Shown here: piece by piece, positions 17,476 to 25,821 of the stretch
Position numbering within the stretch: position 1 is the stretch's first letter
Layout: every line of letters begins with the position of its first letter
Assembly (NCBI RefSeq): GCF_026241755.1
Contig: NZ_JAPJDA010000023.1
Span: forward strand, 16,427 to 80,426
Direction of reading: 5' to 3'
DNA: 64,000 nt
Source of the DNA: Salinimicrobium profundisediminis
Lineage (GTDB): Bacteria; Bacteroidota; Bacteroidia; Flavobacteriales; Flavobacteriaceae
Program-made: the position numbers and the translations under genes
The notes under the pieces: generated by a model
Databases searched by the model: none
What the model was told of the DNA's origin: nothing
The model's input: the letters and a program-made list of their open reading frames with translations, nothing else

Positions 17476-18069
17476 CTATTGAAGCTCGGTTAGAAACTGT
17501 TTGAAATCTTTTGTGTCAAAATCCCCCATTCCAAGATGGGTAAGTGCAAGATTACCATCGGCATCTATCACATAGGTAGTGGGAATACTGCGGGTAGAAT
17601 ACATTTGGGGTATTGGTCCTGCAGCTTTATAGATCTCAAAACCGTAACCTTTTCTATCCTTAAACTTTTTAGCTTTCTCAAAGTTTTGATCTACAGAGAG
17701 CATTATAAATTCGACATTGTCGTCTTTCACATCCTGGTAAAGCTTATTAATTCCTGGCATCTCAGCGATACAGGGAGGACACCAGGTGGCCCAGAAGTTT
17801 AGAAAAATAACTTTTCCGCGAAACTGCTCCATATTAACTTTTTCACCTTTGGAATTGACCAGGTTAAGGTCCAGGACTGCACCTTTGGCCGGAGTTACCG
17901 CAGCTATATCAGCTTTTTCTTCAATTTTTGGGTCCATAATTCCGGTGGCTAAAATTCCACGTTGCAGAAATCCAAACACCTCTGTGTGCAGGCCGGTGAC
18001 AAAAAGGCCAATCAGGACTGCTCCTATAATTCCGTATTCTATTAAATTCTTTTTCAGTTTCTTATTCAT
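17476..18069 (-). CDS. TlpA-family membrane-anchored thioredoxin
   Basis: 197 residues. An N-terminal membrane anchor (about 10-30) and a TlpA/ResA thioredoxin domain contain FWATWCPPCIAEMP (redox pair near 95-98) and the cis-Pro segment SIPTTYVID. It likely takes electrons from the DsbD encoded 50 bases downstream and reduces periplasmic or cytochrome thiols. In operon with DsrE-like and DoxX genes. Confidence 0.93.
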   Translation of the reverse strand: MNKKLKKNLIEYGIIGAVLIGLFVTGLHTEVFGFLQRGILATGIMDPKIEEKADIAAVTPAKGAVLDLNLVNSKGEKVNMEQFRGKVIFLNFWATWCPPCIAEMPGINKLYQDVKDDNVEFIMLSVDQNFEKAKKFKDRKGYGFEIYKAAGPIPQMYSTRSIPTTYVIDADGNLALTHLGMGDFDTKDFKQFLTELQ

Positions 18070-18092
18070 GATAAATTCGTTTTTTGTTGATA

Positions 18093-18512
18093 TTATAATT
18101 CAATACTTAAATAACCCTTCTTTTGTAATTCAAAGTTGTAGAGAATACCGTTTTCTACCACATTTAAGCTCTGGTGCAGTTTTTCGCGATCCACTCCAAA
18201 CTTTTTCAGGGAGAAACCACATGCATTTATGGTAACATTTGCCTGCCCGGCCTGCGAGATGAAATCCTTCATCATTTCTTCATTGGTGAGGTTTTGAACA
18301 GCCTTACCACAAACTACTACCTGGAAATCTCCAAAATGATGTCCGTCTTGTTTAGCAAGTTCCTGTGCCGCCAAAAGAATAGGTTTTAACTGGGGGACTT
18401 TTCTGGTAAGAACTACGTAATTCGTGTTTTCTGAAGGCTGTGTTTGCGCCTGAGTATTAACTGTAAATAATGCGAACATGATTAATATGCTGCTATAAAA
18501 TATCTTTTTCAT
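18093..18512 (-). CDS. Periplasmic DsrE/DsrF-like sulfur protein
   Basis: 139 residues with a signal peptide ending QAQ (about 1-22). The rest is a DsrE-like fold with FQVVVCGKAV and TINACGFSLKKFG; the two Cys sit where sulfur-carrying Cys lie in DsrE relatives. It probably handles persulfide sulfur in the periplasm. Its start overlaps the end of the DoxX gene by 20 bases, indicating coupled translation. Confidence 0.88.
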   Translation of the reverse strand: MKKIFYSSILIMFALFTVNTQAQTQPSENTNYVVLTRKVPQLKPILLAAQELAKQDGHHFGDFQVVVCGKAVQNLTNEEMMKDFISQAGQANVTINACGFSLKKFGVDREKLHQSLNVVENGILYNFELQKKGYLSIEL

Positions 18513-18915
18513 GATTTGTATTTTGAGGTTTATCGAAATCGTTTAATATGAAGAAAACAAGCCCGCCCATAATAGCGATGTTTTTAAATAAAGGGCCAAG
18601 GGTCGTGATCTGTCCTACCTGAATGGTCAGAGTAATCGGAATAAGAACGGCAAGTAAAACTACTGCTGCCCATCGGGTCCTGAACCCAATTAATAAACTT
18701 ATTCCTGCCAGGAGCATCACAATTCCGGAGGCGATCACCATTACACGCGGTTCTCCAAAAAAATAGGCTATACCTTTAAAACTGGCCTGCTCTATTCGTT
18801 GCAGCGTTTTTTCCACTTTGAATAAATGGCTTGAACTCGCTACAAGAAATATCCCGCTTAACATCATTCGGAAAATTTGTACCGAACGACGGCTCACTAA
18901 GGTTGTAGTGGTCAT
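18493..18915 (-). CDS. DoxX-family membrane protein
   Basis: 140 residues with four membrane helices, Gly-rich, with a His-bearing first helix (SGIFLVASSSHLF) and the LLIGFRTRWAAVVLL turn of DoxX-like proteins. Some DoxX relatives are thiosulfate:quinone oxidoreductase subunits. First gene of the DoxX-DsrE-TlpA-DsbD operon; the promoter region (18916-19003) has no recognised dyad. Confidence 0.85.
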   Translation of the reverse strand: MTTTTLVSRRSVQIFRMMLSGIFLVASSSHLFKVEKTLQRIEQASFKGIAYFFGEPRVMVIASGIVMLLAGISLLIGFRTRWAAVVLLAVLIPITLTIQVGQITTLGPLFKNIAIMGGLVFFILNDFDKPQNTNHEKDIL

Positions 18916-19003
18916 TGTAGTAATTAATAAAATGAATGTATAATGGCTGTGATAATCTGCAGAGAGCCAGATTTTCAGCCGGAATAATTTTCAGGAATTG
19001 AAA

Positions 19004-19351
19004 TTAAACCCTGGGGGGCGGATAGAATTTGTTCCGGGAAATAGAAAAAATCCCCGGCGCCCGGTAACTGTGTTTTTTGAAGTTGTCGTGGGTAACAATA
19101 TTGACCTCCTCGTCCGGCTTAAAGTCAAAAGCCACCTGGCATAGGTAGTCAAATTCAAAATGAGATTCTAAATCTGCCTGTGCAAATTCATCTGGAGAAT
19201 CCTTGTCCAGTTGCTGTTTAGGACACATTTTATTTACCAGGGTAACTTCAGAAGCATTTAAAATGATCCCTAAGAGTTTTGCATCTATTGAGACCATCTT
19301 TCCAAAGAAAAGAAGGACCAAAAATGCCGCTATGTAGTTTTTAAAACCCAT
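19004..19351 (-). CDS. Small unknown membrane-anchored or secreted protein, probably leaderless mRNA
   Basis: 115 residues from the ATG at 19351. A hydrophobic start (about 3-23) is followed by a soluble part with two Cys (VNKMCPKQQ, FDYLCQVAF) and a conserved-looking tail SISRNKFYPPPRV. I do not recognise the family. A TACTTTTG -7 element (19358-19365) places the transcript start at or next to the ATG, so the mRNA may be leaderless; the TTG at 19360 lies within that element and is not a likely start. A TGTAAC-type operator lies 21 bases further upstream, shared with the divergent gene at 19483. Confidence 0.65.
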   Translation of the reverse strand: MGFKNYIAAFLVLLFFGKMVSIDAKLLGIILNASEVTLVNKMCPKQQLDKDSPDEFAQADLESHFEFDYLCQVAFDFKPDEEVNIVTHDNFKKHSYRAPGIFSISRNKFYPPPRV

Positions 19352-19357
19352 GAGGAG

Positions 19358-19402
19358 CAAAAGTAATAATTGATCTGAAAAATATGTGTCACATTTGTTA
19401 CA
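19358..19402 (-). promoter_or_regulatory. Crp/Fnr-type operator plus -7 element for the small Cys protein
   Basis: On the minus strand, the dyad at 19387-19402 (plus strand TGTCACATTTGTTACA) is followed after exactly 21 bases by TACTTTTG (19365-19358), a TAnnTTTG element. This equals the spacing at 9212 and 20321. It lies in the gap to the divergent lipoprotein gene, whose own -7 element I cannot find. Confidence 0.6.
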
Positions 19403-19482
19403 TAAGTTTCATAGGGTTTTGGGAAGAACAGCATTTTAGGTAAATTAGAGGTTCGAAACAACCGTAAACTAAATTAAAACTT

Positions 19483-19797
19483 ATGAAAACCAAATTTGTC
19501 AATTCTCTGTTATTTTCTGCAATTTTCTTGTTTTTTGCCTGTGGTGAAAGCACAGATGTAGTGGAATCGGGAACTTACCAGGGAACAATTCAGGAAGTAG
19601 AACCCTCAAAGACAGAGATCTATGTTGAAACTGATGAGAACCAAATCCTCGAACTCTATTTTAGCGATAGTACAAGCCTTACCCGTGATGGGAACAGCGT
19701 TGAATTCTCTACTTTGAAAGAGGGCATGAAAGTGGAAGTTGAGGTAGAAAAAGAAGGGAAAAGACTTAATCCATTGGCGGTTAGGGTCCTCGAATAA
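19483..19797 (+). CDS. Small lipoprotein, possibly OB-fold
   Basis: 104 residues. Lipobox LFFACG, Cys near 20. The rest is beta-rich (GTYQGTIQEVEP, ELYFSDSTSLTRDG, KEGMKVEVEVEKEG), which resembles small DUF5666/OB-like beta-barrel proteins but is not diagnostic. Two bases separate it from the DUF2231 gene, so they form an operon. Function unknown. Confidence 0.7.
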   Translation: MKTKFVNSLLFSAIFLFFACGESTDVVESGTYQGTIQEVEPSKTEIYVETDENQILELYFSDSTSLTRDGNSVEFSTLKEGMKVEVEVEKEGKRLNPLAVRVLE

Positions 19798-19799
19798 AT

Positions 19800-20288
19800 A
19801 TGGAAGAAATACCCGATTTTTGGCGGACAGAGGTTTTTCATCCTCTGTCTGTCCATTTCCCCATCGCCTTGCTGGTGGTGGCTTTCTTGTTTAAGGTAAT
19901 AGCGTTAAGATACTCCCGCGACCTATGGGAGCGGGGAGGAACTGTTTTACTTATTGCCGGGGTTATTACAGTGTGGATCGCTATTTTTACCGGAGACCTT
20001 GCAGATGGTATAGTTTCAAGAAAAATTTGTGATCCTACTGTTTTAAAAGATCATGAAAATATGGCCTGGACTACTGCCTGGCTTTTTACTGCTGGCCTGG
20101 GAGTAGATCTTTTAAGGCAGCTTAAATATCCTATTTTTAATAATATATTATTCAGAATAATCCTGATCCTCTTGCTGGCTACCGGCACCGGTACCCTTAC
20201 TTATACCGGACACCTTGGTGCTACTTTGGTTTATCAACAGGCTGCAGGGGTTTATGTTCCCTCAGGCAACTGTGCTGAATTTGAATAG
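19800..20288 (+). CDS. DUF2231 membrane protein
   Basis: 162 residues with four predicted helices. The DUF2231 signature HPLSVHFPIALLVVAF is near 15-30, with further His in KDHENMAWTT and YTGHLGATLVY that could bind haem or metal. Relatives occur beside cytochrome or metal-related genes. Operon with the preceding lipoprotein. Role in this island unknown. Confidence 0.88.
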   Translation: MEEIPDFWRTEVFHPLSVHFPIALLVVAFLFKVIALRYSRDLWERGGTVLLIAGVITVWIAIFTGDLADGIVSRKICDPTVLKDHENMAWTTAWLFTAGLGVDLLRQLKYPIFNNILFRIILILLLATGTGTLTYTGHLGATLVYQQAAGVYVPSGNCAEFE

Positions 20289-20320
20289 AATAACAGCTGT
20301 AAATTTCGAAAAATATCTTC

Positions 20321-20365
20321 TGTAACCCTTGTTACGTATCATCCTGCCAAAAAAGGGTATTTTTG
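20321..20365 (+). promoter_or_regulatory. Crp/Fnr-type operator plus -7 element for the MBL-rhodanese gene
   Basis: TGTAACCCTTGTTACG (20321-20336), then 21 bases, then TATTTTTG (20358-20365). Spacing matches the sites at 9212 and 19402. The leader from the expected start near 20372 to the ATG at 20418 is about 46 bases. Confidence 0.65.
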
Positions 20366-20417
20366 TCCTGGCTTTTTATGGGGTATACCCGTAGCTGAAG
20401 AATTTAAAATATACATC

Positions 20418-21755
20418 ATGAAAATCAAACAATTTAAAGATAGTCCCCTTGCACACTACTCCTATGCCATAGTAAGTGATGGGAAGATGGCGTTGGTTGA
20501 TCCCAGTAGAAATCCTTTACAGTATTATCGATATGCTGAAGAGGAAAATGCACAAATTGTGGCAGTTTTTGAAACCCACCCCCATGCCGATTTTGTTAGT
20601 AGTCATTGCCAGATCCACGAACAAACAGGTGCTACTATTTATGTAAGTAAACTTCTTGGTGCCGATTATGAACATAAAGCTTTTGATGAAGGAGAGTCGC
20701 TTCAAATGGGGCAGGTAACTTTTAAAGCAATAAATACCCCGGGACATTCCCCCGATAGTATCACTATTGTTGCTGAAGCTAATGAGAAAACTGCTTTATT
20801 TACTGGTGATACCTTGTTTATAGGTGATGTTGGCAGGCCCGATCTTAGGGAAAAAGTGGGAAACATGACTGCGAAAAGGGTAGAGCTTGCAAAGGCCATG
20901 TACCACACTATTCAAAACAAATACAATGATCTGCCGGGCGAGGCATTGGTTTATCCCGCTCATGGCGCAGGATCGCTCTGCGGAAAGAATATGAGCACAG
21001 ATTCCAGCAGTACCCTTGAAAACGAACGTAAGTACAACTGGGCATTTCAGGAGCAAACAGAAGAAAAGTTCGTGGAAACCATTTTGCAGGATCAGCCATT
21101 TATTCCGCATTACTTCGGATTTAATGTAGATGTAAACAAAACCGGAGCCGAAAATGTACAGCAGACAAAGGCCGCTGTTAAGCTTCAGCTTTTGGTAGAT
21201 AAAGTGGAAGAAGGGATCACTGTTGTTGATGTACGCGATGCCGACACCTTTAAAAAAGGGCATTTACCGAACAGCATTAATATTATGGCCCGTAGTGAAA
21301 ATGACAAGTTTGAAACCTGGCTGGGGGCTATCGTTAAACCGGAAGAACCTTTTTACCTTGTGGTAGACAGCGTTGAACAGGTAGGCGAAATCCTGGAGCG
21401 AACTGCTAAAATAGGCTATGAAAAGCAGGTGAGAGGCGTGGTAAGCCTTTCACGTAATTTATTGGAAAGTTCAGATAGTTTCGATTTGGAAGATTTCAAA
21501 AATAATCAGGAAAAATACAACATTGTAGATATCCGGAATGATAGTGAGGTAGCCCAGGGAAAGATCTTTAAAAGTGCTATTAGCATTCCTCTTAATGAAC
21601 TAAGGGAGCGTTCTAATGAAATTCCTGCAGATAAGCCTATAGTAGTGCACTGTGCCGGTGGGTATAGATCTTCGGCAGGGAGCAGTATTATTGAGAACCA
21701 TTTTCCGAAGACCAGGGTTTTTGACCTAAGTGAAGACATTAAGAAATTCAGTTAA
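20418..21755 (+). CDS. MBL-fold persulfide dioxygenase-like protein fused to two rhodanese domains
   Basis: 445 residues. The MBL domain has THPHADFVSSH (about 53-63), GDTLFIGDVGRPDL and VYPAHGAGSLCG, the ETHE1-type iron-site pattern. Two rhodanese domains follow: the first (about 265-350) lacks a Cys, and the second (about 355-445) has the active loop VVHCAGGYRS, Cys near 411. Such proteins oxidise glutathione persulfide to sulfite and move sulfane sulfur. Sulfite would be handed to the TauE/SafE exporter. Its promoter carries the same dyad as that exporter's, supporting joint control. No SQR gene is seen in this window. Confidence 0.92.
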   Translation: MKIKQFKDSPLAHYSYAIVSDGKMALVDPSRNPLQYYRYAEEENAQIVAVFETHPHADFVSSHCQIHEQTGATIYVSKLLGADYEHKAFDEGESLQMGQVTFKAINTPGHSPDSITIVAEANEKTALFTGDTLFIGDVGRPDLREKVGNMTAKRVELAKAMYHTIQNKYNDLPGEALVYPAHGAGSLCGKNMSTDSSSTLENERKYNWAFQEQTEEKFVETILQDQPFIPHYFGFNVDVNKTGAENVQQTKAAVKLQLLVDKVEEGITVVDVRDADTFKKGHLPNSINIMARSENDKFETWLGAIVKPEEPFYLVVDSVEQVGEILERTAKIGYEKQVRGVVSLSRNLLESSDSFDLEDFKNNQEKYNIVDIRNDSEVAQGKIFKSAISIPLNELRERSNEIPADKPIVVHCAGGYRSSAGSSIIENHFPKTRVFDLSEDIKKFS

Positions 21756-21764
21756 TCTTCAAAG

Positions 21765-22121
21765 ATGAAGTTTTATACTAAAATTCCGAAGCGGATTAAA
21801 TATTTCTACCTGCGCGAACTTGTTCAGTATAAACAGGCTTTGCGGCAGGGGGATTTTATCCATGCATGGCACCATCTTGAGCGGGCGCATATCATTGGGC
21901 AGGCTTATCCCTGGGAACATTCTTATGCACATTGGCTTATGCTAAAGTTTGGTATAGGTATAAAAGATGCTAAAGAAGTACTGGGACAATTGCCCCGGCT
22001 GCTTATTGGAGGTGTAAAATCTTTTGTGGGTAAAATTCCTTTGGGAAATACGGGAGGAGCTAATGTCCCCCCTTTACAGCCCATGCCAGTGCCACAGGAT
22101 ATTCAGGAACTTTTCAGGTAA
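21765..22121 (+). CDS. DUF3703 domain protein
   Basis: 118 residues. DUF3703 pattern FIHAWHHLERAHIIGQAYPWEHSYAHWLMLK (broken here as FIHAWHHLERAHI and GQAYPWEHSYAHW). Rich in His and aromatic residues, with four to five His in a row of helices, so metal binding is possible. The gene is nine bases after the MBL-rhodanese gene and most likely cotranscribed. Function of the family unknown. Confidence 0.85.
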   Translation: MKFYTKIPKRIKYFYLRELVQYKQALRQGDFIHAWHHLERAHIIGQAYPWEHSYAHWLMLKFGIGIKDAKEVLGQLPRLLIGGVKSFVGKIPLGNTGGANVPPLQPMPVPQDIQELFR

Positions 22122-22143
22122 TGAGGCTTGAAATATTGAGTGG

Positions 22144-22176
22144 AAAAAGTCACCTTTGTGTGGCTTTTTTTTTTGC
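22144..22176 (+). terminator. Terminator of the MBL-rhodanese/DUF3703 operon
   Basis: AAAAAGTCAC (22144-22153) and GTGGCTTTTT (22160-22169) pair with one wobble, and the T run continues past the stem. Confidence 0.75.
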
Positions 22177-22252
22177 CTATAATTCAAAATTTCCTAAAAT
22201 TCCCGGATTATTATTTTTTATATTTACCAAAAAGCGCATAAAAAACGCATAA

Positions 22253-22738
22253 ATGGAAGAAAAATATAAAGTAAAGGTAAACGGGAGCATGGAATTCGAG
22301 TTTACCCGGGAACAAATAGAAGCTCTTGATCTACAGGAGAATAATGACGGGCCTGGCCACGTGCTCCACAACCATCGATCATTCACAACCGGTCTTCAAA
22401 AATCCGATTTTTTAGATCGTTCTTACACTGTCAAAGTCAATTCTTCACCCTACGAGGTGAAAATTTTCAATGAACTCGATCTGCTCATTGAAGATATGGG
22501 ATTGAGCCTGGCCGCCGCACAGGTAATCAATGATATTAAAGCACCTATGCCCGGAATGATCCTGGATGTACAGGTAAAGGCAGGGGATGAGGTAAAGGAA
22601 GGAGATTACCTTTTAGTTCTTGAAGCTATGAAAATGGAAAATACCCTGACTGCGCCACGCGACGGAGTGGTAAAAACAGTTACGGTCGAAAAAGGGCAAA
22701 CGGTAGATAAAAACCAGTTGCTTATTGAAATGGAGTAA
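22253..22738 (+). CDS. Biotin carboxyl carrier protein of an acyl-CoA carboxylase
   Basis: 161 residues. The C-terminal 70 residues are a biotinyl domain with EAMKMENT (biotinylated Lys near 125) and PMPGMILDVQVKAGDEV. The N-terminal part is the helical/beta segment seen in propionyl- or acyl-CoA carboxylase carriers. First gene of a carboxylase operon; a pair of genes follows in the same direction. Confidence 0.92.
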   Translation: MEEKYKVKVNGSMEFEFTREQIEALDLQENNDGPGHVLHNHRSFTTGLQKSDFLDRSYTVKVNSSPYEVKIFNELDLLIEDMGLSLAAAQVINDIKAPMPGMILDVQVKAGDEVKEGDYLLVLEAMKMENTLTAPRDGVVKTVTVEKGQTVDKNQLLIEME

Positions 22739-22787
22739 AACATAAGTTCCGGTTTTCAAGCACCAATTTCCAAATTAAAAAATCAGA

Positions 22788-24230
22788 ATGAAAAAGATAC
22801 TTATAGCCAATAGGGGCGAAATTGCCCTTAGAATTATGAAGACGGCCCGAAAAATGGGAATAAAAACTGTCGCAGTATTCTCTACGGTTGACCGTAACGC
22901 ACCTCACGTAAAATTTGCAGATGAGGCAGTATGTATAGGGGAAGCTTCTTCAAATGAATCTTACCTGCGTGGGGATAAAATTATTGAAGTCGCAAAAGAT
23001 CTTGGGGTTGACGGGATCCATCCCGGCTACGGCTTTTTAAGTGAGAATGCCGGTTTTGCCGAAAAAGTGGAGCAAAATGACCTTACATGGATTGGCCCGG
23101 GTTCTAAAGCAATCAGGGTTATGGGCAGCAAACTGGCTGCAAAAGATGCCGTAAAAGATTACGGTATTCCCATGGTTCCGGGTATCGATAAAGCCATCAC
23201 AGACCCCGAAAAAGCCAAAAAAATTGCCGCTGAAATTGGATTTCCAATCTTGATCAAAGCTTCGGCCGGAGGTGGCGGAAAAGGTATGCGCGTGGTGGAG
23301 GAAGAGAAAGATCTTGAAGACCAGATGAAGCGGGCAATAAGTGAGGCAGAATCGGCTTTTGGAGATGGTTCTGTTTTTATTGAGAAATATGTGGGTAGTC
23401 CGCGGCACATCGAGATACAGATCCTCTCCGATACTCATGGAAATTTTCTGCACCTGTTTGAACGCGAATGCAGTATTCAAAGACGCCATCAAAAAGTGGT
23501 AGAGGAAGCTCCTTCAGTTATCCTTGATGAAGATTTGCGTCAAAAAATGGGAGAAGCTGCAGTCAAAGTGGCTAAAGCCTGTGATTATGTAGGTGCGGGG
23601 ACAGTAGAATTCCTCATGGATGAGAACAGAAATTTTTATTTCCTGGAAATGAATACCCGCCTGCAGGTAGAACATCCTGTAACCGAATTGATCACCGGGA
23701 TAGATCTGGTTGAGCAGCAAATTAAGATTGCCCGGGGAGAAGCTTTGGCTTTTTCCCAACAGGATCTAAAAATTTCGGGTCATGCTTTAGAGCTGCGGGT
23801 CTATGCTGAAGATCCGCTCGAAGATTTCATGCCCAGTGTGGGGGTGCTCGAGAAATACAAGACCCCGTCTGGAGAGGGAGTGAGGCTTGATGATGGTTTT
23901 GAAGAAGGTATGGAAGTGCCTATTTATTACGATCCTATGCTGGCAAAACTTATTACCTACGGAAAGACCCGTGAGGAAGCTATTGAGCGAATGCTTCAGG
24001 CGATAAACAACTATGAAGTAAGAGGAGTGAGTACTACGCTTCCCTTCGGAAAATTTGTGTTTGAGCACGAAGCCTTCCGAAGTGGAAATTTTGATACTCA
24101 TTTTGTAAAGAAATATTATTCCGCAGAAAAGCTGGAATCCCAGACCCGTAACGAAGCCGAATTGGCTGCATTAGTTGCATTAAAACAGTATTTACAGGAC
24201 AGGGAGAAATTGAGATTACCCAACAAGTAA
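22788..24230 (+). CDS. Biotin carboxylase subunit
   Basis: 480 residues. KILIANRGEIALRI at the start, ATP-grasp loop KASAGGGGKGMRVV near 165, and EMNTRLQVEHPVTE near 290. Carries out the ATP-dependent carboxylation of biotin. 49 bases after the carrier gene; the CT gene follows 18 bases later. The order carrier-BC-CT is typical of propionyl-CoA carboxylase in Bacteroidota. Confidence 0.96.
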   Translation: MKKILIANRGEIALRIMKTARKMGIKTVAVFSTVDRNAPHVKFADEAVCIGEASSNESYLRGDKIIEVAKDLGVDGIHPGYGFLSENAGFAEKVEQNDLTWIGPGSKAIRVMGSKLAAKDAVKDYGIPMVPGIDKAITDPEKAKKIAAEIGFPILIKASAGGGGKGMRVVEEEKDLEDQMKRAISEAESAFGDGSVFIEKYVGSPRHIEIQILSDTHGNFLHLFERECSIQRRHQKVVEEAPSVILDEDLRQKMGEAAVKVAKACDYVGAGTVEFLMDENRNFYFLEMNTRLQVEHPVTELITGIDLVEQQIKIARGEALAFSQQDLKISGHALELRVYAEDPLEDFMPSVGVLEKYKTPSGEGVRLDDGFEEGMEVPIYYDPMLAKLITYGKTREEAIERMLQAINNYEVRGVSTTLPFGKFVFEHEAFRSGNFDTHFVKKYYSAEKLESQTRNEAELAALVALKQYLQDREKLRLPNK

Positions 24231-24248
24231 AACCAGAAGCAGAATTTT

Positions 24249-25790
24249 ATGAGCGACAATACAAAAAAGCTGGAAGAGAAAATGGCCGAAGCTCTTAAGG
24301 GCGGTGGCGAGAAAAGAATAGCAAAACAACATGAACAAAAGAAACTTACAGCCCGTGAGCGTGTAGATTATTTACTTGATGAAGGTTCCTTTGAAGAAAT
24401 TGGTATCCTGGTAACACATCGTACTACCGATTTTGGGATGGAGGAGCAGCAGTATTACGGCGACGGGGTGGTGACCGGTTACGGAACTATAAACGGCAGG
24501 CTTGTCTATGTTTTTGCACAGGATTTTACCGTGTTTGGAGGGTCCCTGTCTGAAACCCACGCCGAAAAGATCTGTAAAGTTATGGACCACGCGATGAAAG
24601 TGGGGGCTCCTGTTATTGGCCTTAACGATTCCGGTGGGGCGAGGATTCAGGAAGGTGTGAAATCTTTGGGAGGTTATGCAGATATCTTTTACAGAAACGT
24701 ACAGGCTTCAGGAGTTATTCCGCAAATTTCGGCAATTATGGGTCCCTGTGCTGGCGGTGCAGTTTATTCCCCTGCCATGACCGATTTTACGCTGATGGTT
24801 CAGGATACCAGTTATATGTTCGTTACCGGGCCCAATGTGGTGAAGACGGTAACCAATGAAGAAGTGACTTCCGAAGAATTGGGAGGCGCGAGTACGCATT
24901 CTACTAAAAGCGGGGTGACACACCGTACTGCGGCAAATGATATTAGCTGTTTGGAAGACATAAAAAAGCTGCTGAGTTATATGCCTCAAAATAATAAGGA
25001 TTGCCCTGAAAAACTGCCTTATGAATTTGGTGATGAGGTGCGTGAAGAGCTCGAATCTATAGTGCCCGATAGCTCGAATAAGCCTTATGATATGCATGAG
25101 GTGATTCAGGGAATAATAGATGAAAATACCTTTTTTGAGATCCATAAAGATTATGCCGACAATATCATTGTGGGCTTTGCAAGACTGGGAGGCAGGAGCA
25201 TTGGGATTGTTGCCAATCAGCCAATGAGCCTTGCTGGTGTCCTGGATGTGGAGTCTTCCAGGAAAGCGGCGAGGTTTACACGTTTCTGCGACTGCTTTAA
25301 TATTCCTTTACTCGTTCTTGTTGATGTGCCGGGCTTCCTGCCGGGAACAGACCAGGAGTGGAACGGGATCATTCTTCACGGCGCAAAACTGCTTTACGCT
25401 TTAAGTGAGGCTACTGTTCCAAGAGTAACTGTAATTACCCGAAAAGCCTACGGTGGCGCTTATGATGTGATGAACTCCAAGCATATTGGGGCCGATCTTA
25501 ATTTTGCCTGGCCTACCGCCGAAATTGCCGTGATGGGCGCAAAAGGTGCCAGTGAGATCATCTTTAGAAAAGAGATTAAAGCTGCGGAAGACCCCGAACT
25601 AAAACTTTCAGAAAAAGAAAAGGAATATGCAGAGAAATTTGCAAATCCTTTTAAAGCGGCTCAACGCGGATTTATTGATGAAGTTATCAAGCCAAAAGAC
25701 ACGCGTAGAAAATTACTGAAGGCTTTTAGTATGCTCGAAAATAAGGAAGTGCTGCGCATAGACCGTAAACATGGCAATATCCCGCTCTAG
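24249..25790 (+). CDS. Acyl-CoA carboxylase carboxyltransferase subunit (propionyl-CoA type)
   Basis: 513 residues. Crotonase-like CT fold with [27 protein letters not shown] and [12 protein letters not shown], typical of propionyl-CoA carboxylase beta. It transfers carboxyl from biotin to an acyl-CoA, here probably propionyl-CoA to methylmalonyl-CoA. Third gene of the operon. Confidence 0.95.
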   Translation: MSDNTKKLEEKMAEALKGGGEKRIAKQHEQKKLTARERVDYLLDEGSFEEIGILVTHRTTDFGMEEQQYYGDGVVTGYGTINGRLVYVFAQDFTVFGGSLSETHAEKICKVMDHAMKVGAPVIGLNDSGGARIQEGVKSLGGYADIFYRNVQASGVIPQISAIMGPCAGGAVYSPAMTDFTLMVQDTSYMFVTGPNVVKTVTNEEVTSEELGGASTHSTKSGVTHRTAANDISCLEDIKKLLSYMPQNNKDCPEKLPYEFGDEVREELESIVPDSSNKPYDMHEVIQGIIDENTFFEIHKDYADNIIVGFARLGGRSIGIVANQPMSLAGVLDVESSRKAARFTRFCDCFNIPLLVLVDVPGFLPGTDQEWNGIILHGAKLLYALSEATVPRVTVITRKAYGGAYDVMNSKHIGADLNFAWPTAEIAVMGAKGASEIIFRKEIKAAEDPELKLSEKEKEYAEKFANPFKAAQRGFIDEVIKPKDTRRKLLKAFSMLENKEVLRIDRKHGNIPL

Positions 25791-25793
25791 TTT

Positions 25794-25821
25794 TTCAATA
25801 TACAATAGTCAATATTCAATA
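25794..25821. repeat. Short heptanucleotide repeat before the dehydrogenase-like gene
   Basis: TTCAATA, TACAATA, GTCAATA and TTCAATA follow each other from 25794 to 25821. They are a rotation of the TATTCAA heptads at 5421-5476. They fill the gap between the carboxyltransferase stop and the next ATG and might influence translation of that gene. Confidence 0.6.
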
